64,000 bases of DNA, from positions 33,617,501-33,681,500 of the forward strand of contig JASXTE010000005.1 of assembly GCA_030280995.1 (NCBI GenBank), written 5' to 3'. Every line of letters starts with the position of its first letter. Position 1 is the stretch's first letter. This document shows, piece by piece, positions 34,455 through 45,707 of this stretch. Under the pieces are notes generated by a model that searched no databases, had not been told where the DNA came from, and saw only the letters and a list, made by a program, of their open reading frames with translations. Position numbers and translations under genes: made by a program. The DNA comes from Hemileia vastatrix (taxonomy: Eukaryota; Basidiomycota; Pucciniomycetes; Pucciniales; Zaghouaniaceae).

Positions 34455-35015
34455 GCAAGATTCTGACAGTCCTCTATGACTCTAAACTGGAAATTTTATC
34501 AGTCCATCAAGACTCTAAACTGAAAAAGCTATGGTATCAAGGCAGTCCATCAAGACTTTAAACTGAAATCTGGTTTCTGTTAGTCCTCCAAGACTTTAAA
34601 CTGGCTGGTTTCAAGATTTTATCAAGAAGTAGTCTGTCAAGACTTTAAACTGAACACTGTGTTAGTCCCCCAAGACTTTAAACTGAGGGTTGTAAGTCCC
34701 CCAAGACTATAAACTGAGGGAAAAGTTTTTTTTGTTGGAGTTGTTTTGAAAGATTGGTGGAGGGTATCCACTGGGGGAGCCTCCAAATTTAGCAAAGGCA
34801 AGTTTGGGGGTAATTGATGGGCTGGAAGCTCTATTCACAATTACCCCAGAATGTTAGTTTTTTCTCTGTGTCTTAATGTGGTTGATCTCTGGTTCTGGGT
34901 TTATGATTTAGGTTTTTTGAGTCCCCCAAGACTTTAAACTGAGGGTTTTTGAGTCCCCCAAGACTATAAAATGAGGATGGTCCCCCAAGACTTAAAACTG
35001 AGGGTTTTTTGTGGT
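34455..35015 (+). repeat. Array of AGTCCCCCAAGACTTTAAACT motifs in P1
   Basis: About ten imperfect copies of a 21-23 bp motif, each built as AGTC-N6-GACT followed by TTAAACTGAG or TATAAACTGAG, spaced irregularly. Two more copies lie at about 32983 and 33246. AGTC/GACT can pair around a 6-nt loop. P2 has the same motifs near 46380-46790 and 50360-50650. Confidence 0.7.
34807..34847 (+). other. Hairpin H3 of P1, covarying with H1 and H2
   Basis: GGGGTAATTG pairs perfectly with CAATTACCCC. Relative to H2, one C-G pair has become T-A on both arms. The loop keeps GATGGGCTGGAAGCTCT. Confidence 0.65.
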
Positions 35016-35061
35016 TACATCCTATAGAGGGTGTGGTCAATTTTTCTTTTCTGGATCAAAC

Positions 35062-35702
35062 TCAAGTACTAGTGGAATTACAGAGGGAATCAAGAGATGA
35101 AATGAAGTGTTCAGAATTAGCCTTGAACTGGTGAATGAGGTGTCTTCTGTTCTCAATGTCCTGTGGATCTCTAGCAGGAGTGGATTGGAAATAGTGAAGC
35201 AGAAGTTGTTTCTGTTGAGATGTGTGTTGTAGGAACTTGGCCTTGATAGTGGGCAAGTGCGTTGGTGTTGGTGGTGCAATGGATCCTACATTGTTATCAT
35301 CACTATCAGAAGAGGAAGGAACTGAGAAGTTATCAGTTTTAAAGTTGAAGGAAGAAATGAATGTTCTTTACCATCAGATGGACCAGGGATGGGGGAACTA
35401 GTTGCTTTATGGGTTGTGGCACTTTTCTGGGAAGGTTGGAGTCTTTTGATTAATCTGGGTATCAGGATGGATGGCCTAGATCTTTTGGTGCTGGCAGAAG
35501 AAGGACCAGGTTGAGGCAGAGGTGAATCTGTTGTAGAAGAAAGTGGACCAGGTCTGTGGCAGGTCTTATTTCTGGAGTGGCAGACATTGCAGGATGTTCT
35601 GTATGGATGAACAGGTGGTGTTATGGCGCAGATTGAATTATTGTTGATGCAGTATTGGCAGGGACCCATTTCAGAGGCAGATTTGGAAAGGAGGTTAAAC
35701 AT
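35062..35702 (-). pseudogene. Antisense accessory gene A1 of P1
   Basis: Reads opposite to pol, starting 49 bases from the 3' LTR. Start chosen at ATG 35702 (CCACCATG context; MFNLLSKSASE leads into MGPCQYC). The cysteine block is CQYCINNNSIC then CNVCHSRNKTC, i.e. CX2CX6C-X12-CX2CX6C. A Ser/Pro-rich linker follows, then a helical C-terminus (FLQHTSQQKQLLLHYF, HLIHQFKANSEHF). A one-base loss near 35345 shifts the frame; P2 (45708-46316) shows the unshifted reading. The promoter would lie in or beside the 3' LTR. Function unknown. Confidence 0.65.
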
Positions 35703-35740
35703 GGTGGTTGGATGAAGAAAGAATGCGGACATTCTCAATT

Positions 35741-35750
35741 GGAGGGAGGA
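35741..35750 (+). promoter_or_regulatory. Polypurine tract of P1
   Basis: GGAGGGAGGA directly precedes the 3' LTR. Confidence 0.65.
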
Positions 35751-36844
35751 TGTGGTCTTCCAACATTGGCAGGGGCCTTTGTTGTGTGATTTGGCGCTGT
35801 TTGTGCATGTCTTAATTGACATCTGTTAAGGAATTTGGTATTTTTCTGGTTTTATTCCGTGGATATTGGATCTGCGGGTATGTGGGTACTATAATTGGAT
35901 ATCCCTGGTTTTTCTCTATGTTTTATGTCTTGAAGACATTTTTCATATTCTGAGTTTTAAGGGGTCATTTCCTCATTTTTCATTTATAAAAGATTGCTTT
36001 TTAATTTTGTTTTTCGTGTTTTACGGGCTAACCTTAAGTCTTAGGGTTAAGTGCTTAGTACCATTTGACAGAGCTAATTTTTCTCTATATTTCATGTCAC
36101 AATGTTTTTATAGTGAAATTCCGTGTTTTAAAGGTTTTAGTAGTTGTAGCTAATTTTTCTAAGTAGATTAGGGGTTTTTATTGGTTTTCTGGCTTCAGGG
36201 AGGCCGGGGCGCTTCAGGAGGCATCTCCGATGTCAGGCGGCCCGCCCACCTCTGTTTTAGGAGGTTGGGGAGCGCTCCAGGAGGGTTTTTTATGCAATCT
36301 GGCAGGTACAGGCGCCAGATTGGTGGGTGCGCATGGGCTCTTAGTTAGTGGTCTGTGTGTACATAGTGAATAAGACAGTTTGGGGCAACCTTAATCATCA
36401 TACAACCATCCGGAGGTGATCTCATTGTTCCTCACTCAGTTTTCACTGTTTTCTGGCCACAATTGGCTGTGTTTGTTGCAAGGTTAGTTCTTCATTTAAC
36501 TTAACTTTGGCAACTGTTTTCTCTGTTATAGTCTTGCAAGCTATAGCAAGTATTATTGCTGTCTCTGGTGTGGATTTGCAGCCTACATCAAGTATCTTTG
36601 CTGTCTCTGGTGTGGATTTGGTTCTACATTTAAGTTCTTTGATCTGGTAGTCTATCTGGTGACTACTTTCTTGGCTCATCAAGCAGTCAAGTGTGTTGAA
36701 AAGGAGCTTTAGCAAAACAGGAACCAACTTACTTTAGCAAGTAAATCTCACTCTATTTTTCTAAAGGGACAGGGGATTTTCTCTCTGGGTTTTCTCCAAC
36801 TCCCTTGGTCAAGGCCTATAGCTAGTACTATAGGATTGTCTACA
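35751..36844 (+). repeat. 3' LTR of P1
   Basis: 1094 bp, nearly identical to the 5' LTR at 17453, followed by ATGT, the second copy of the short target duplication. Confidence 0.95.
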
Positions 36845-36900
36845 ATGTGTACCTTCTTTGAAATTTTTCACTTACTGGATTATAACAGAATTCTTGAGGA

Positions 36901-36910
36901 AAGGTCCCCA
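36901..36910 (-). promoter_or_regulatory. Primer binding site of M1
   Basis: On minus, two bases after the 5' LTR, comes TGGGGACCTT; M2 has the same at about 41912-41921. It is near-identical to N. Confidence 0.55.
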
Positions 36911-36912
36911 AT

Positions 36913-38414
36913 TGTCAGGCTAAGATCAAGTAAAAGGACGTGAAATAGCTTGAAAAGTCTTTGTCTAGAAGATTTAAATGGTCCTATATGAATACTGAAG
37001 TATAAATCCAACAAATATAAAAATATAATTCAGAATAAAGGTCTCAGTAATATAATTCTCACTATTTTTATATGTGGCTTACAATCTTTTTAGTTGGTAG
37101 AAAAATAGATTATAATAATTCAGATACTACTCAAAAGTCTTATAAAAGTACTAATTGAAGTGTATTGTAATTGATTTGGTTATATGGTGTAAATTGTAAT
37201 GATAAAGAATGAAGAAAACAAGACCCAAAAACCTCCTCCTTTTATACACACTGAGTTCCCCAATAAATACCTTTATATAACATCCAATACACAGTTAATG
37301 ACCCCTCAAATCCTTTAATAGACCTGCCCATCAACATCCTTAGTGATCCATGACATAATTAGACAGATACCAACTGCAAAAATCCTGTAATAATAAGGGA
37401 AATCCATCAAAATTAAAGAAAAAGACAAAAAGAAGATTATGCATATAAAACAATAATATAAAAGACTAAAGGAGACTTTTTAAGGTTAATAATAGCTTAA
37501 GAATAAGGGGGATTTACTGTAGAAATGGAGGGGCTAATACTGACATTATACTACGTGAAATTCCCATCCAAAAATAACCAAAATTGACTGAGAAACCTCA
37601 AAAAAACTTTAAAACAGAGCGTGAGATGTGGGGCAACTACATGAAGTCCTTGGCAGGCCCTTGCATGGGTAAATCCTTGACTAAAATTAAACGAATTTAA
37701 GCATGGTAATGAAATAAGATGCCAAGAATTAGGTTATTAATGAAATTAGTGCACATAAACAAGGTCAATACACTATTAAGTAAGCTAGGACACTAAATAA
37801 GCGCCTGTCACCTATTTTAGTGTGTTTCCCCACAGTGGGCATAGAATGTGGGGTAATTATAGTGTGAAAAAGATAAATTTGCTAAAAATGAAGCTATTCA
37901 CACGGGAAAAAAGCAGGCAGTATGTGGCCAGTACACAGAAGCCATTTCTGGCATAAAAAACACCAATTTTGAAAAGTGTTATTTTTATGCATTTAAATAT
38001 CCAAATCAATAGTCCTAAATGAGCCCAATTGATCTTTCAAAGTTCATTTTTGATATTCTCAATTTTATAGCACATATAGTCAACTTTTAAGTGAAATAAA
38101 GCACATTTCTTGTTTTTTGCGTAAAAAAATGAATATAACAGCTTTAAGTGTACTTAAAAATTATGTAGCCTTATACTTAAGGTTCTTAAGATTACCCTAA
38201 CATATTCCAACTTAATATTAAGTACATAAGACCTATAAAAGATGAATATATGTGTGTATATAAGGTATTTTAATGGCATTTTTTTGTGTATTATCATAAT
38301 TTTACTTATGTATACTGTTTGTGTACTCTCATTTATTGTTCCCATGTATAGTTCATGTGTTTAAACTAACTTATAAGAACTTTTTACTCAGTCCTGGGGA
38401 TATACAGGCTGACA
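36913..38414 (-). repeat. Middle LTR of the M array
   Basis: 1502 bp, shared between M1 (as its 5' LTR) and M2 (as its 3' LTR). By eye it carries more substitutions against the two outer LTRs than they do against each other. Confidence 0.9.
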
Positions 38415-41340
38415 CAGCCCATCAGTTTGTGGATGGTGTGCTGTGGACAATTTCAATTGACAACCTGATACTTCCATCAAAGATGTCCAGAACTCTGAAG
38501 TAAATTTAGGGTCTCTGTCAGAGATTATGGCTTTGAGGAACCCAGCAGTATTCATCATCTGAGTCCACCATAGTAATGCCAAGTCTTTTGCAGATACCTC
38601 TTTATGGGTAGGGATAAATTTACACATTTTTGTTAATCTATCCACAATTACCCAGCAAGAATTGAAACTTTCTTTTCCTGCTAATGGCAAGCCAGTTACA
38701 AAATCCATGTTTATAATTTCCCATGGAGCTTTTGGCTGCTCTATTTATTGTAACAACCCAGATCTCTTAACAGTTAATCTTTTAGATTTCTGACAAGAGT
38801 CACATGTTTCAATGTATTTTTGTACATCTTCTTTCATGTTTATCCACCAGGCTGTATTTTTAACTCTGGTTAATGTTTTGTTAAAGTCAAAATGACCAGC
38901 TAAGACGTCATCATGACAAGTACTCAACATTAACTCTTTCATAGAAGGTGGTATTACTATAACATTACTTAACTTTTTCCTGTAATATATATATCCATCT
39001 TCAATTGATAGTTTACCTTTTTCCAACACATTTTTATACTTTGCAGGCAAGGTTTTAATTAAGGCACTCATGGAGGCATTTGATGGATCATTAAGAATGG
39101 TAGATAGTTTAGAAAAATCTTTATCAGATAAATAATTTTCTAATATAGTTTGCATAAACTCTTCTTCTAAATCTACTATATAAATCCCAAATATATGTAT
39201 AACCTCATTTTCAGGTACATATGCTGGGTTGTCAGCATCATTTGGCAAAGGAATTCTGGATAATAAATCCACATTAGAATGAAATGTTCCTGCTCTGTGA
39301 TTGATTGTCATTCTTCCTCTGTACTCTTGTACAGCTAGTTGCCATCTAAACATGTGCCTATTAGGTGTCTTCATGTTTAGTAATGATTTTACTGCACTGC
39401 AATCTGTTATATGTTCAAACTTCTGGTCTTCCAGATAGTAATGAAGCTTCTCCAAAGCCCACACCACGGCTAAACATTCTAGCTGTGTGGCACCATACCT
39501 TAATTCAGTTTTTCTTAAGGTTCTGGATATATAACAGGTAAATATTTTTTCTTTCCACTCTTCATAATCCATTTTTGGATCCATAGCTTTCATGATTCTT
39601 ATTAAATTCATTAAGAAGACCATGGGTTTATCTCCAGCATTTGGATTATATCTTGTTTTTTCATACAATCTTTGTTGAGTGATTCTAAATTTTGGGCCAC
39701 CAAATTGCCTTTCAATTAGTGCCTTCCATTCATTCCAGGAGTAATTAATTCCTTCACTCAATACAGATTCAAACCATAATTAGGCCACATCTGTAAATAA
39801 AGATATTAACTTTGAAGTAATCTCTTCATCAGGTAATTTGTATAAAAATTTTAATTTATCAATTCTTTGTATGAATTGTTGCCAATCAGATTTTGAATCC
39901 CCGTCAAAAGAAGGGTACCGATCTAACTTAAGCTAGTTCTTTTGGTTAGTTTTTGCTTCCTTAACCTGAGGAATATTGAGAAATTCACTTACTTTAGAAA
40001 GATGATCATTTATTTCATCTTTTACTGATTTTATATTCTCAGAGCCCATGACACTATGCTCAAGTTCAATCATTGGTTTATCATCAGAGTGTTTCATGAA
40101 AACTGGTACTCTTTCTACATAAGAGGTATTATCTTTTATTTTTTCAGTATTTTTCAAAATGTTAGCTACTTCAATTTCTAATCTTTGTAACCTATCTTTT
40201 ATTACAGGTACATGAGTCAAGGTATCATTTACATTTGAAAAAGACAATTTTACACGTCCCTCTACGGTAGCCATAATATTCTGAGAATGTTCTAATTTAT
40301 TTTTTAAATTTTTAATCTCAGAGTTTAATCTTTTGTTTTCATTGATTAATTCATTATTTGAATTCTCAATAATTTTTAACCTATTTGCTGTTGTAATCAA
40401 TGATTGTGTGAGGTTTAATAATACTTTTTCTGTATTATTGTTGGACTCTCTAGAGAATTCTTCAAATTTTTTTAATTCTTAATAATAATTTACTAATTAT
40501 TTTTGATTCCATTGGATTTTCTTTTAGAAAATATTCAATTTTTTCTGTGTCCAATTCAGAAGACTCATAATCAGGGTCAAGATTTAAATCATTTGATTCC
40601 ATTTTTACATTAATAGTATTTTCCTGGTGGTCAATAAAACTATGTACATTGTCCTCATTGAAAGACAAGTATAACATGTTATTTTCAAATGAATAATTTT
40701 TTAAATACTTCTCAATTATATCTAATACCTCTCTATAAATTTCATTACTTATAAGTAATTCATTGTTAAGATTATATAATTGATCCTGAGAAGATGGATG
40801 ACTTACCACGGTCTTATTCCATTTCCCCTGCCTCACCTTGGCTTTCCCCTTTAAGGGTGACTCCTGGAGCCCTGTTGTTGAGGGTTGTTGTAGTTTTGAG
40901 CGTAACAATCCCACTTCCATTTGCTTACTTTAATTTTTTGATCCTCCTTTTGGGCTGGAGGTGTTACTATGGAATTGTTGGGTGCCACTGTTGGTGGTTG
41001 AGCCTTTATTTCTACTAGAGCTTGATTGACTTCTACGAAACCCTGAGCTACTCTTTTCTCCAGATTGTTTATCTGGTCCACTATATTGTTTACCCTTATT
41101 TTCAAGGTGTTCAGTAGGGTGGAGAGGGAGTGAATTTGTTCTTGTAAGGTATTTTTTGTTTTCTTTATTGATACCTGTTTTAAAAGATTTTCCCTTTCCT
41201 CCAGAGACATTGGTGGAGTGATGGTGTTTATGGGGGACTCCTGGCCCTCCATTTGAATGTCATGTACCAGGTTTCTCAGCTCTAGGTCTTAAGCTATAAG
41301 GTTTTGCCTTATTACTTACAATGTCATTGTTATCACACAT
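38415..41340 (-). pseudogene. M2 gag-pol remnant with in-frame gag to RNase H fusion
   Basis: Starts MCDNNDIVS at 41340. Gag is broken by small shifts near 40460-40490 and by a stop near 39930. At about 39541 the capsid (YEEWKEKI) jumps in frame to RNase H (CYISRTLRKTELRYG), removing knuckle, protease and RT, about 2.1 kb relative to M1. The resulting 338-residue frame (38745-39761) fuses capsid, RNase H and the integrase zinc domain with intact ETCDSC. The integrase core follows (38415-38708: MDFVTGLPLAG, SDRDPKF, HHPQTDGL) and ends abruptly at the LTR; chromodomain and polypurine tract are missing. Confidence 0.85.
40851..41252 (-). CDS. Conserved overlapping leader frame (MEGQ frame) in gag of M2
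   Basis: 133 residues open: MEGQESP, MSLEERENLLKQ, LQEQIHSLSTLL, NQALVEIK, KWKWDCYAQ (one Trp of the KWKWDW motif has become Cys). Same frame relation to gag as in N and M1. Ends before the PW-stop because of a small shift. Confidence 0.5.
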   Translation of the reverse strand: MEGQESPINTITPPMSLEERENLLKQVSIKKTKNTLQEQIHSLSTLLNTLKIRVNNIVDQINNLEKRVAQGFVEVNQALVEIKAQPPTVAPNNSIVTPPAQKEDQKIKVSKWKWDCYAQNYNNPQQQGSRSHP

Positions 41341-41923
41341 ATTTACGTGGAATTTATAGAATTGAAAATTTAGTTATAAAAACTTCAAAATGAGTTTTAT
41401 CAGTATTTATCAATACCACTGAAGACAATTTTATTGCTTACTTATTGGTATTAGGTGAATTGATAAGTTCCAAAAGTTAAATGTGCTTTTATGTGGTCAC
41501 TTGATATAACTTGTCTACAATATGTAGCTGTGTTTTTATATTTAAAAGAAAAAACTATCAGTAAGATTCCTTCTAAATATTTAATGAATGTTACAAACCA
41601 ATAAAAAGAAAAGATTAAGAATCCTGTTAAAAGAAAACAATTAATCAGTTAAATTGGTCTATTATCTGCAAAGATCACAAATTTAATTGGTCTATTGACA
41701 GACTCCCACTAATAACAATTTTATGTAAATTAGTGGTAAAATTGTTGATTCAATATCACAATTTTATTATATAACAGGGCTTCTTTTTCTGAAATCACTA
41801 TATAAGTGACCCCAACCTGTTGTGATTATCCAAATATTTCTATAGGGATATTATTTACGTGTACCATCTTTGAAAATTTCACTTACTGGATTATAACAGA
41901 ATTCTTGAGGAAAGGTCCCCAAT
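41341..41923 (-). other. Uninterrupted 5' leader of M2
   Basis: Non-coding leader. It shows the empty site for P1 (TTATTTACGTGTACC near 41850) and the primer binding site next to the right LTR. Confidence 0.8.
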
Positions 41924-43424
41924 TGTCGGGCTAAGATCAACTAAATGGACGTGAACTAGCTTGAAAAGTCTTTTTCTAGAAGATTTAAACGGTCCTATAT
42001 GAATACTGTAGTATAAATCTAACAAATAGTAAAATATAATTCAGAATAAAGGTTTCAGTAATATAATTCTCACTATTCCTATATGTGGCTTACAATCTTT
42101 TTAGTTGGTAGAAAAATAGATTTAATATTCTCAGATAATATTCAAAAGTTGTATGAAAGTACTAATTGAGTTTTACTGTAATTTTTTTGGTTATATTGGT
42201 TAAATTGAAGTGATAGAGAATGTAGAAAACAAGACCCAAAAACCTCTTCCTTTTATACACACTGAGTTCCCCAATAAATCCCTTGATGTACCATCCAATA
42301 CACTGTTAATGAAGCCTAAAAATACTAATAGACCTCTCCATCAACATCCCTAGTGACCCATGACATAATTAGACAAGTAACAACCACCAAAATCCTATTA
42401 ATAATAAGGGAGATCCATCAAAATTAAAGAAAAGACAAAAAGAGAGTATATGCGTATAAAACAATGATATAAAAGACTAAAGGAGACTTTTTAAGGTTAA
42501 TAATAGCTTAATAATAAGGAAAATCTACTGTAGAAATGGAGGGGCTAATCCTGACATTATACTATGTGAAATTCCCATCCAAAAATAACTAATATTGACT
42601 GAGAAACCACCCAAAAACTTAAAAAAGAGCGTGAGATGTGGGGTAACTACATGCAGTCCTTGGCAGGCGCTTGCACGGGTAAATCCTTGACTAAATTTAG
42701 GCAAATTTAAGCGTGGTGATGAAATAAGGTGCCAAGAGTGAGGTTATTAATGAAATTAGTGCATATAAACAAGGTCAATGCACTATTAATTAGGCTAGGA
42801 CACTAAATAAGCGCCTGTCGCCTATTTTAGTGTGTTTCCCCACAGTGGGCGTAGAATGTGGGGTAATTATAGTGTGAAAAAGCTAAATTTGCTAAAAATG
42901 AAGCCATTCACACGGGAAACAAGCAGGCAGTATGTGGCCAGTACACAGAAGCCATTTCTGGCATAAAAAACACCAATTTTGAAAAGTGTTATTTTTATGC
43001 ATTTAAATATCCAAATCAATAGTCCTAAATGAGCCCAATTGATCTGTCAAAGTGCATATTTGATATTCTCAATTTTATAGCGCATATAGTCAACTTTTAA
43101 GTGAAATAAAGTGCATTTCTTGTTTTTTGCGTAAAACAATGAATATAACAGCTTTAAGTGTACTTAAAAATTATGTAGACTTATACTTAAGGTTCTTACG
43201 ATTACCCTAACATATTCCAAAATAATATTAAGTACATAAGACCTATAAAAGGTGGATATATGTGTGTATATAAGGTGTTATAATGGCATTTTTTGTGTAT
43301 TTATCATAATTTTACTTATGTATACTATTTGTGTACTCTTATTTATTGTTCCCATGTCTAGTTCATGTGTTTAACATAACTTATAAGCACTTTTTACTCA
43401 TTCCTGCGTATATACAGGCTGACA
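41924..43424 (-). repeat. Right LTR of the M array (5' LTR of M2)
   Basis: 1501 bp, TGTCGGGCTAAG...ATACAGGCTGACA; closest by eye to the left LTR at 9399. Confidence 0.9.
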
Positions 43425-44268
43425 AAAGTAGTAGTAATGTGAAACAAGAAATTAAAAGAAATTAATTAAAATATAGAAATTAAGAGAAAAAAAAGGAAAC
43501 AATAAGTTAAACCTGTGAATAAGTAAATATCTTTCCACCATGGAGCCCCAAAATATTAAATAATATAATGAGTAATTAAATGAGTATGAAACATTATAAT
43601 TGTGAAAAAAAAAATCCTAAGCAGGTATTACAGTAAGATGTAAAGGATTTAATTAAAACAAGTAAAATTATTTTCAAGCCAAAATTTATGGAATCAATTT
43701 AACCCAGTATAAAGAAAAATTTATTGATTATTTTAACTATTTTAGTAATTTAATAATTTGTTTAATTGAAACAAATAATTGATTTAATCATATTACTGAT
43801 TTAAAGTGAGAATTTTAATATTATTTTATTAAATGAGTGTTCTAATTTATTTAATAATTTTACTGACACAATTAAGGGTTAAAAGAGTGGCCATTATTCA
43901 TGGATAATAATATATAACAAGTTATATTAAATATATAAATTTTATTAATTAAATTATAATTAGATTATATGTTAAATTTTTTATTACACTTATAATGTAA
44001 TTTTATAAATAATTAATTTATTACTTTATAAATATAAAAATTCACCATGATTTTATAGAATATAATATATTTTTATGTAAAAAAAAAATTACTTAATAAT
44101 AAAATAAATATAATAATTATTTTACTAATTAATAAAATATTTATATAATTTTATTATTCAATAAAATATTTTATTTTAAATACTTAAAAAACACAATGTT
44201 ATTCCCATATATGATTACAATAAATTATTATAACAATTTAATAGGCTCCTGAGATAGCCTGGCTGACA
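43425..44268 (-). other. AT-rich stretch, probable truncated 3' LTR of element S
   Basis: No coding frames. Its right end GGCTGACA abuts a polypurine tract and the S chromodomain, as an LTR should. The TGTCAG-type left end is not visible on this side, so the LTR was cut, most simply by the M insertion. Confidence 0.45.
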
Positions 44269-44279
44269 CTCCCTCACTC

Positions 44280-44535
44280 TAAAAAAATAATAAAAAAAAG
44301 CTAAGATTTTTCTTTTTATACTTTTTTAACAGAGTAGGAAGATTAGAAATTAATTTTCCAGGTATCCATGCATCATGTTCAGATAATTTGTTTTTATATC
44401 TCAAAAAATACTCAATACCTCTTTCAGAAGTGATTATTCTATCATTGAGAATTTTATCAATTTCTGCAGTTTCTGTGACTTCCTGAGGGTTTTTCTTAGG
44501 TCTTCCCCTTCTTTTGGGGAATAAGTCACTGTCAG
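44280..44535 (-). pseudogene. Chromodomain end of element S pol, cut by P2
   Basis: Open on minus from the P2 border: LFPKRRGRPKK, an AEIDKIL start of the chromodomain, YFLRYKNK and AWIPGKLIS, then a Lys-rich tail. The polypurine tract GAGTGAGGGAG follows directly before the LTR. The preceding part of pol lies beyond P2 at 60229 onward. Confidence 0.8.
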
Positions 44536-45626
44536 TGTAGACAATCCTATAGTACTAGCTATAGGCCTTGACCAAGGGAGTTGAAGAAAAACCAGAGAGA
44601 AAATACCCTGTCCCTTTAAAAAATAGAGTGACATTTACTTGCTAAAGTAAGTTGCTTCCTGTTTTCTAAAGCCACTTTTTCAACACACCTGACTACTTGA
44701 TGAGTAAAGAAAGTAGTCCCCAGACAGACTACCAGACCAAAGAACTGAAATGTAGACCAATGTCCACACCAGAGAAAGAAAAGATAATTGATGTAGGCTG
44801 CAAATCCACACCAGAGACAGAAATAATACTTGATATAGCTTGCAAGACTATACCAGAGAACCTGTTTCCAAAGTTGAGTTAAATGAAGAACTAACCTTGC
44901 AACAAACACAGCCAATTGTGGCCAAAAAACAGTGAAAACTGAATGAGGAACAAGGATATCACCTCCGGATGGTTGTATGATAATTAAAGTTGCCCCAAAC
45001 TGTCTTATTCACTATGTACACACAGACCACTATCTAAGAGCCCATGCACACCAACAAATTTTTCACCTGTATCAGCCAAATTGAATAAAAACCCTACAGA
45101 AGCGCTCCCCAACTTTCTAAAACAGAGGCGGGCGGGCTGTCCAACGTCAGAGGTGCCGCCTGAAGCGGCCCAGCCTCCCTGAATCCAGACAACCAATAAA
45201 AACACCTAATCTACTTAGAAAAATTAGATACAACTACTAAAACCCTTAAAACACAGAATTATACTATAACAACATTGAGGCATGAAATATAGAGATAAAT
45301 TAGCCCTATCCAATGGTACTAAGTACTTAAACCTAATACTTAAGGTTAGTCTGTAAAACACAAAAAACAAAATTAAACAGCTATCTTTTGTAACTGAAGA
45401 ATGAGGAAATGACCCCTTAAAACTTAGAATATGAAAAATATTATCAAGATATGAAATATATAGAAAAACCAAGGCTATACAATGATAGTACCCACATACC
45501 TGCAGTCCCAAAATCCACGGAATAAAACCAGAAAAATACCCAATTCTTCAACAGATGTCAATTAAGACATGCACAAACAGCGCCAAAACACACAACAAAG
45601 GCCCCTTCCAATGTCGGAAGACCACA
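44536..45626 (-). repeat. Left LTR of P2 (3' LTR)
   Basis: 1091 bp, reverse complement of the P1 LTRs, ends TGTAGACAATCC and GAAGACCACA. Confidence 0.95.
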
Positions 45627-45707
45627 TCCATCCTCTAATTCAGAATTTCCACATTCTTTCTTTATAAAACCACCATTTACAACCTTCTACCCAAATCTAC
45701 CTCTGAA

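Larger units (their letters stand above)
17453..36844 (+). mobile_element. Element P1: 11.9 kb LTR retrotransposon carrying element Q
   Basis: LTRs at 17453-18545 and 35751-36844 are nearly identical. Flanks ACGT (17449-17452) and ATGT (36845-36848) fit a 4-bp target duplication with one C-to-T change; the empty site is visible in M2 near 41855. Interior order on +: gag with protease, repeat spacer, pol (RT, RNase H, integrase) split by Q at 22495-29988, a 2-kb hairpin-rich region, then two genes on the opposite strand (A2, A1). Compared with P2 it lacks the A3 gene through a deletion near 33930. Confidence 0.95.
9399..43424 (-). mobile_element. M array: two chromovirus interiors sharing three LTRs
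   Basis: Three LTRs of 1501-1502 bp (9399-10899, 36913-38414, 41924-43424) alternate with two minus-strand interiors: M1 (10900-17452 plus 36849-36912, interrupted by P1) and M2 (38415-41923). The outermost flanks AACGT (9394-9398) and AAAGT (43425-43429) match at four of five bases, as for one ancient TSD around the whole array. M1 is nearly complete; M2 has two large deletions. The middle LTR looks more divergent than the outer pair. Confidence 0.85.
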
